Source: Epiperipatus broadwayi
Lineage: Eukaryota > Onychophora > Udeonychophora > Euonychophora > Peripatidae
NCBI GenBank assembly: GCA_028023455.1
Contig: JAQFVV010012422.1
Coordinates: 8,592,337 to 8,656,336 of the forward strand
Length of the DNA stretch: 64,000 nt
Direction of reading: 5' to 3'
The position numbers were made by a program, and so were the translations under genes. Positions within the stretch are counted from its first letter, which is position 1. Every line of letters begins with the position of its first letter. Under the pieces are notes generated by a model. The model was not told the origin of the DNA. It made no database searches and saw only the letters and a list, made by a program, of their open reading frames with translations. Below, piece by piece: positions 54,101 through 63,100 of this stretch.

Positions 54101-57100
54101 TTATAGTTCAGTTTTTGCACAGCACCGTACTTCAGCCAGTCACGATTGCCAACCTAGAGATCCAGTGGTGGTTTACAGAGAGCGATACGATCTCAAAAGG
54201 AAGATAAAGTAGGCTTACTTTATTGCTAGAGATAACAATGCCATAAATAAAAAAAACTCTTGCTACAAAATATCCAGGAAATGGAATACGTAACTATTGC
54301 ATTTGCATAAATTTACATTGCTCTTAATCAATTTATTTATCTATTTACAAGATGGCTATGAATATGAGGGTTCTGGATCTCGAAAGTCCTTAGCCACGTA
54401 ATTCAATATATATAAAAAATTTCTTTATTTATCTTCAGCTTTGTGTGCTCATGCGTATTAGCGCATTTTATATTTTACACTTTAGAACAATTAGACACAA
54501 AGTTTAAACTGTTTGCTTATTTCAAATCATTAATACAACAGAAATTAAATATAAAATTAAACTTGGATGGTGTTTTTGACAGAAATAATTTAATATTAAA
54601 TAAATCTATATCTATAAACATGAAAAGAGAAGATTTTTAATAAATATATTCAACCAGTTGACAATTGGAGATTATAAAACTTGAACAATAGAGACATTAT
54701 GCAATACAGCAAAATATGGAAAGAGATAAAATGGGATTAACAAGAACAAATAAAAAAAAACCAAATAAATAAATGCAAAAATAAACAGTTAACAAGTATC
54801 ACTGACATCATTAAAAAAATGAGAAAATGAAATAGAACTGAGTGGCTGGATGAATGAAATCTTACATTATAATAAATTTAGAAATAAACCACATATAAAA
54901 GAAATGGATAAGAAAGTTAATAGCAATGACTTAGAGAAACTGGATTACTTAGCAAGATTTTAATCCAATAGTATATTAATAACATTCGGAAATGTGTATA
55001 CAGATGTATGCACATACCAATAAAAAAAAAAACCATTAAAAAAAATAATCAAATATGTTTAAAAATACATATATACAAGCAACAAAGATTACAAATTATA
55101 AAATTATCATAGAAAAGCCTTTTTCGGAAAATTATGTTTTTTGCCCTTTTCAAAATGTCTCCACGATTTAAAGCACATACAGCGACATCTATATCAATAC
55201 ATGAGAGAAGACAGACAAACAAATGGATATCTGACACGATCTATTATATAATTTTATTTTTCTCAATTCTATTACAAAATTACTCTGTTATATATATTGA
55301 ATGGATATACATCCACATATATTAACCCTTTGACGCCCAGTACGACTTTTGTACGACTTGTCTAGAAATTTCTATTTTGAGCTGAGTTTACGCGTAAACG
55401 GTAAACGTCACACATACGCGCAATACGTCATTCTTTGCGCCATTTCAATATCTACCTGAAACTCTAAGAATTTTTTCTGTACGACAATTTTTAGATTTTT
55501 TATGAATATTTTTAGCAAAGTGTACCTAAAATTTTTTTTTTTTTTTTTTGATTTTTCTCATTTTATTTATCGTAAAAAAGTTATTCCACAATTGTTGGAT
55601 CAATTACTGAAGATTTTATTGTGATTTTCCGTTGAAGTTGTCCGTGATTCTGGGCTCTCTTCTCAAATTACGTTTTTGGATAACGTTCAAGGGTATGTAA
55701 TTACTTTTTTTTATATATTTTTTTTTATAAATTATAATATTTTATATTTACTAAAACAAATAAATATGTTATATAATAATAAATTATAATATTTTCGATG
55801 TAATGAAACAAATAAACGTTTTTTGATAACATTCGCGAGTATGTAATTACTTTTATATATATATATTTTTTATAAATTATAATATTTTCTATTTACTGAA
55901 ACAAATAAATATGTTATATAATAATAAATTATAATATTTTCGATGTACTGAAATAAATAAATATGCTATAGAATAATAAATTATAATATTTTCGATGTAA
56001 TGAAACAAATAAACGTTTTTTGATAACATTCGCGAGTATGTAATTACTTTTATATATATATATTTTTTATAAATTATAATATTTTCTATTTACTGAAACA
56101 AATAAATATGTTATATAATAATAAATTATAATATTTTCGATGTACTGAAATAAATAAATATGCTATAGAATAATAAATTATAATATTTTCAAATAAATAT
56201 GCTGTAGAATGGAAAAAAGTTGGGGACTGGGGTATCTGTCACTGCGTGAGCTAATGCATTTTTTGGCATGATTATAAATATGAATAGTGTATCATGCATG
56301 ACCAAGTTTGAATTTATGGACGAATTATTGCATGAGTGCTAAAGTTATGACCCTCAATTGATTTGTGTCAATTTTAGGCAAGTAATATAGGATATTGTAT
56401 AAATTTTCTGGCTTCTTCAATCTATCCAGTTATTGTTACAGTGCCATGTATTTGAACTCAGCCTTTCTTCATATTTTTTATGCAAAATAATAAATATATT
56501 TATATACAAGTTCATGCTACACAACTGGAATTTCATGTAATATAGGATATTTATACACACTTTCTGGTTTCATCAATCCATCCATTCTGTATTATAGTGC
56601 CATGTATTTGAACTTAGCCTTTCTTCCACACATGTAATCATTGTTAATAATAATAAAAAATTATCTTTATTGATTTATTTTTATTCATTTTATTTTTATG
56701 AGTTTATTTATTTATTTTTGAATTACACTGTTCTATTACTTTTTTCTCCACTAAAAACCATTCATATTTTTACAGATAATTTACAAAACTGAACATATCT
56801 GGCTGTGGAATGAAAATGGATCACAGCAAGTCAGCTGTTTTAGTAATTTTCTCAGGGAAAAATTACCTCAGGTAAGACTTCCAATACATCATTTTTTTTT
56901 GTAAATTTGTGAGGAATGTGAAGAAGCTGTTTATGAAAGTGTCATTTTATCATTTGAATTTCAAAATTTAGGATTTGTGAATCAGTGTAAAAACAAACAT
57001 TCTTAAATCTGTTATAAATATTATTTTTTTTAACTTTTTCTTTATGAAATGATTATTTTAACAGCTTCATTATATTCTTTCATATATGTACTTGCTTTTA

Positions 57101-60100
57101 CAACATTATTTTTATATATTTATTACATTCAAACACAAAATATCTAAGTTATTAGAGTTAGGGTAAATTTTTTTAAAAATTAAAAATGGCCGCCTGGTTT
57201 TCAAAGGGTTAATTAACTATCCATTCTTTAATTAATTAATATATGTGGATGTACATCCATTCAATATATATAACAGAGTAATTTTGTAGTAGAATTGAGA
57301 GAAAAAAAATCACATAATAGATCGTGTCAGATATCCATTTGTTTATCTGACTTCTCTCATGTATTGATATAGATGTCGCTGTATGTGCTTTAAATCGTGG
57401 AGACATATTGAAAAGGGCAAAAAACATAATTTGCCGAAAAAGGCTTTTCTATGATAATTTTATAATTTGTAATCTTTGTTGCTTGTATATATGTATTGTA
57501 ACGAGCACAGACATTCGTTACATTGTTTTTTTTTTATATTTATTAAACATGAAAGTAAATTAAAAAGTTCGCATTTAAAAAGTTTCTTTAAGAATTAAAA
57601 AGTGAAATTAAAAATCATCTTAAACTCGTATATATTAAATCGCACAGATAAAAAAAAATTATTAAAATAAAACTGTATTAAAAATAGAAAAGGTATTTTA
57701 AAAACAAAAACTTAAAAAGATTTAGAGATAAAAATATATCTTTGATTTGGAAAACAGGTTAATTAATCAGAAATGGAAATGATAAATTTAATTAGTCAAA
57801 TGTAAACCAGCCTTGGGCATTTAAATGTAAAAACATCGGTCAGATAGGAAAACAATAGAAACTTTTAGCAAATGAAATAAATCCATTGGGAAATCGGACC
57901 TCAACGAAAAGGATCATCGCATCGATGACATAATGCCAAGTCAATCCTTCGAATACGTATAAAAGGAAAATTTGGAAATTATTAATTAGTGACTGGAAAT
58001 TGATTATTACGATGTGACTATATGTAGTAGTACGGAGTTGGAGGTGAAGGAATTGACAGACGCACTGTCAATTCTTTCAGCTGTTAAAGAAAGGAGAAAT
58101 GAACTATCGTTTCCTACATTGAGGACCAACTAAATTAAAAAACCTCCGAATGAATAAATAAAACATCGGCTAAATGTATACCAATATCTTCAGGACGGCG
58201 TGGGAATTCCCGTTCAAACTTACAAACGACAGATAAAGATGAACTGTTTAAAACCGTAAGAACTTTACAATTAATGAACATTAAATTAAAAACTTTTCGT
58301 ATTTAAAATAATTGCATTAGTTTCCTATCTGACTAAAGTAGTTAAAATGTTATTTGATGTATTTTTTTTTATTTATTTGTGTAAAATCATTTCCATTTAT
58401 TTAATTTTGTTCTTTAAGTTTTATTATGATTTCTGTTTTCCGTTAAGTTAAATTATATAAATGTTAAACTTAAGTCGGGCGTGAATGGCTGTATAGATTT
58501 GTAAAGTTATATTAGGGGAGGGTAATCTTAGGTTATTTGTGTCGTTGTTAGATTGGGTCAATGGATTGGATATATTGATGTAGTTAGTAGATGTAGTCGG
58601 AGATTCGCTACTGGCAGAATCGCTTCATACGCCGCACTCTCCCGTTTTGCCTATGGAAGGAATTATAAGACGCAGAGCGCAGTTCCTTTCTATGGAGTTT
58701 TTTTTTTATTGTTCTTCTCGTTGGATAGAAGTAATATTCCTATCTAATGAAAGTCAATATCTTCTCTTAATCTTTTTGGTGCTGCCGTATTCCGTATTAC
58801 ATTGAATACATCGATGTATCAGATGAATTGATGCCAGTTTGACTGCGAATTTTAGCCTAAGGTTAAATAGGGATAGAATATTTTATTTTCAAATGCAAAT
58901 CTATGTGGTCTATTCATACTTGACCCTAAATAAAAATGCATTAAATTTAAGTTGTTTATAGACGCTTGCATGGATTGGTTATCGGTTAAGTATGTTTTGG
59001 GTTTTCATATTTGATCAAAATATATAGACATTCGATAAATAATGATACCTTACGGTGAGTATCTAAAATGTATTTATTCGGATGTCTTTTAAGTTATTGG
59101 TGACAATGCAAGTATCTTATGGTGAATACTATTGGGTTACGTATAAATTTCCCTCCGCAATTGTCAGTAATCAATAATTTTGTATTTTGATCGTTTATGT
59201 TTATTTTGAAATGTTTTTGACCGTGAAATCTATGTAACCGATCTATATTCAACATTATAAACAAGCTTTCATAAATTTATCTGTGCGAACTTAATTAAAA
59301 ATGTAAAATTAGAATATAATAGTAAGTAAATGTGAATTAAAGTCAAAAATCAAAGTTAAAAATGTATGTTAAATTTGGAAATGTAAACTAATACTAAAAT
59401 AATTTTAAATCTTATATATATGTGCGTAAATAAATTTTTGTATGTTAATTACTGGCAGTGGCTCATTTTATTCTTTTTTTATATATACTCTTAGATTATA
59501 TTATTGAATCTCTGCTATTTCACTGAGCTAGTGACATGGGCTAACGACCGGATGCAAAAAAAGAAAAAAAAAATTTTTTTTAAATTTTTTTTACGTATCT
59601 GCCTACTCTATAAATTCATACTTAACCGATAAATTCATACTTAACCGATAACCAATCCATGCAAGCGTCTATAAACAACTTAAATTTAATGCATTTTTAT
59701 TTAGGGTCAAGTATGAATAGACCACATAGATTTGCATTTGAAAATAAAATATTCTATCCCTATTTAACCTTAGGCTAAAATTCGCAGTCAAACTGGCATC
59801 AATTCATCTGATACATCGATGTATTCAATGTAATACGGAATACGGCAGCACCAAAAAGATTAAGAGAAGATATTGACTTTCATTAGATAGGAATATTACT
59901 TCTATCCAACGAGAAGAACAATAAAAAAAAACTCCATAGAAAGGAACTGCGCTCTGCGTCTTATAATTCCTTCCATAGGCAAAACGGGAGAGTGCGGCAT
60001 ATGAAGCGATTCTGCCAGTAGCGAATCTCCGACTACATCTACTAACTACATCAATATATCCAATCCATTGACCCAATCTAACAACGACACAAATAACCTA

Positions 60101-63100
60101 AGATTACCCTCCCCTAATATAACTTTACAAATCTATACAGCCATTCACGCCCGACTTAAGTTTAACATTTATATAATTTAACTTAACGGAAAACAGAAAT
60201 CATAATAAACTTAAAAAACATAATTAAATAAATGGAAATGATTTTACACAAATAAATAAAAAAAATACATCAAATAACATTTTAACTACTTTAGTCAGAT
60301 AGGAAACTAATGCAATTATTTTAAATACGAAAAGTTTTTAATTTAATGTTCATTAATTGTAAAGTTCTTACGGTTTTAAACAGTTCATCTTTATCTGTCG
60401 TTTGTAAGTTTGAACGGGAATTCCCACGCCGTCCTGAAGATATTGGTATACATTTAGCCGATGTTTTATTTATTCATTCGGAGGTTTTTTAATTTAATTG
60501 GTCCTCAATGTAGGAAACGATAGTTCATTTCTCCTTTCTTTAACAGCTGAAAGAATTGACAGTGCGTCTGTCAATTCCTTCACCTCCAACTCCGTACTAC
60601 TACATATAGTCACATCGTAATAATCAATTTCCAGTCACTAATTAATAATTTCCAAATTTTCCTTTTATACGTATTCGAAGGATTGACTTGGCATTATGTC
60701 ATCGATGCGATGATCCTTTTCGTTGAGGTCCGATTTCCCAATGGATTTATTTCATTTGCTAAAAGTTTCTATTGTTTTCCTATCTGACCGATGTTTTTAC
60801 ATTTAAATGCCCAAGGCTGGTTTACATTTGACTAATTAAATTTATCATTTCCATTTCTGATTAATTAACCTGTTTTCCAAATCAAAGATATATTTTTATC
60901 TCTAAATCTTTTTAAGTTTTTGTTTTTAAAATACCTTTTCTATTTTTAATACAGTTTTATTTTAATAATTTTTTTTTATCTGTGCGATTTAATATATACG
61001 AGTTTAAGATATTTTTAATTTCACTTTTTAATTCTTAAAGAAACTTTTTAAATGCGAACTTTTTAATTTACTTTCATGTTTAATAAATATAAAAAAAAAA
61101 CAATGTAACGAACGTCTGTGCTTGTTACATATCAGTAAAGTTGCTTAAAAAAAAATGCTCAAAAAAAAAAATATTTTACTCAGGGTTAGTAATTACGGTA
61201 CACGATTAACAAAATTTACAAACATTCGGTTAGTATAAAGACTATATATAAAAAACATGTTTACTATCGCTTTCCTAAGGACCATTTACGTTTACACCTC
61301 CTCCTCCCGAGAATTCTATTTTATTTTATACATTTTATTTTTACTCACGGCATGACAAGCAAATTTTATAAATTATTTATTTAAATAAGGTTGCATTGAG
61401 ATAAATATGTTTTAAGAAATAATGGGTTTAAACGTGTATATTTGCTGCACAATTATAAACACCACCAACTTATTTATGACTGATTGAAATGCATACATAG
61501 GGTTACACCGAAGTAATTCCCAAAGGTACTCATCGTAAGGCACCACATTTCGATCATAAACTTACGTGGCTGTGCGCACCTATACACCTAAAAGCATAAT
61601 ATATATCAACAAAAAAAACATATCAATCGCAACCTTTTGACTTTTTTTTTTTTTTTAACAAAAATTAGTTTTAAAATTATTTATACTTTCTCGTGTTTAA
61701 TATATATGCGCAATTTCTTTCTGGCAGTGCTTTTATAAGATTTAAAATATACGACTTATGTAAACAGATAAAACATTTCATTTTGACAAAATTTGCTCAG
61801 GGTATACGTGGTTTATTAAACATCGGCCCAAGTTGGGAAAGCCAGTTGTAACGATCCGGAGAAGGCGACTACGTATCTGCCTACTCTATAAATTTTTCTA
61901 GGTTCAAATGCCTAGATGGCGCCCTGTAGTGCAGTTTACGTAAGTCGCCTTCTCCGGATCGTTACAGTATTTTTAAACATATTTGACTATTGTATACTTG
62001 AAGTGCAACATAAAAAAAGAATTGGGTTTTAATTCTGATTCTTTTTCTATATAGTAAAAAAAAAATTAGATCATATAAATTAAACTCAATCATTCCCTGA
62101 TATAATATGCAAAAAAGCTTTACTATTAAAATTCTCAAATTATTGGCATATAATACACAAATATAAAGAAAATAGCCAGTTTTTTTTATAGATACCGATA
62201 TCATCAAATAATATCTCATTGGTAATAGTTTTGGCTGGCAGCATAATTTTCTAATTTTTCAAATTGCACAAAAAATATACAAACCAAGTAGTGATACTTA
62301 AGAAGTAAAAATTGAATAACAAACATAGATATACAGATAAATAAATAAAAGTTTTGTTTATTCACTACAAACAGTAATAATCAAATAGTTTAAAAACTGA
62401 ATAACAAACATAGATATACAGATAAATAAATAAAAGTTTTGTTTATTCACTACAAACAGTAATAATCAAATAGTTTACTGCTCAAAATTATATAAAAACT
62501 TATTACATTTTTAATGGTACATATATAAACAGAAAAAAAAATACCTTGTTTTACATTTAAATCAGCTAATGTATTATAGAATGATGACAAAATAATGGAT
62601 TCATCTTCCGGGCAAACTGATAAACTCTAAAACATCAAGATATATAAATAAATCATAAGTGCCAACAGCTAATTGGTTATTTATATGTAAATCACATAAC
62701 CACAACAAATGCTCGAATAAGTCAATAGTATATCAGCAATTTGTTGTCAAGGCATCATTCAAATAATAAATTGAAATCCTCCATTTGTTATCATGGTCTA
62801 AGCTTTAATAAACAGATAATGAATGAAGACAAATGATTGAACCAAATTGAAATAAAAACTGCCTACAAATTTTGAATAAACTCCATTTCCATTTATTACC
62901 TGAATGTTGCCTTGGCAACAGATTGCCAATATTCGATTGGTTCCTTTAAGCATAGGCAATGGCGATGCAATTTACGAGATATAAATACATATATATTGCT
63001 TTTTTCTTTTCTGACCATAAAAAAATAATTCTATTCTACAATTCAATTGTCTTTAACATTTACCTGTATGATATTGTTCAGAACAATAGCATCGTATCCA

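Larger units (their letters stand above)
57497..61966. mobile_element. 4.47-kb TG..CA element with two 1.5-kb inverted arms, 4-bp TSD
   Basis: Its ends are TGTAACGAGCACAG and, complement of the right end, TGTAACGATCCGG. It is flanked by GTAT at 57493-57496 and 61967-61970, and it splits the arm of an older palindrome, so its borders are well fixed. Inside, arms 57497-58994 and 59636-61129 are near-identical inverted copies around a 641-bp spacer; 61130-61846 is single-copy; and 61847-61966 is a 120-bp terminal module with its own inverted ends. TG..CA ends with a 4-bp TSD recall an LTR element, but no LTR pair matches. I see no transposase or reverse transcriptase. Confidence 0.7.
55044..61991. 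repeat. Palindromic element with about 285-bp arms, split by two insertions
   Basis: The left arm (55044-55325) and right arm (57213-57496, continuing at 61967-61991) are inverted copies. For example AGCACATACAGCGACATCTA on the left matches the complement of TAGATGTCGCTGTATGTGCT on the right, and the small ORFs at 55134-55325 (plus) and 57236-57427 (minus) are almost the same. The centre is occupied by a piggyBac-like element, and the outer right arm by the TG..CA element at 57497-61966. Removing both inserts restores continuous inverted homology out to AATAATCAAATATGTTT versus its complement near 61991. No coding function is suggested. Confidence 0.82.
42104..62544. other. NCKAP1 intron, 20.4 kb, nested transposons
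   Basis: This is by far the largest intron in the window. From 42995 to 52759 it is a nested LTR element. From 55044 to 61991 it is a palindrome carrying a piggyBac-like and a 4.47-kb insertion. Between these (52760-55040) is AT-rich DNA with a less AT-rich patch at 53980-54400 that I cannot name. At 62312-62478 an 86-bp tandem duplication occurs. 42104-42990 shows nothing. Confidence 0.7.

Noticed and set aside
54351-54397. Hammerhead ribozyme
   Set aside because: GAAA and a possible stem II are present, but the CTGANGA core is absent in both copies of this motif. It is kept only as a candidate structured element.
55134-57427. Paired 63-codon ORFs as conserved small proteins
   Set aside because: They are the two arms of a palindrome. 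Their similarity reflects the DNA palindrome, and the protein has no recognisable features.
58553-60076. Mirror ORFs of 64 and 83 codons as a real duplicated gene
   Set aside because: They sit in inverted transposon arms and share sequence only because the arms do. There are no domain features and the downstream frame differs after a T-run indel.
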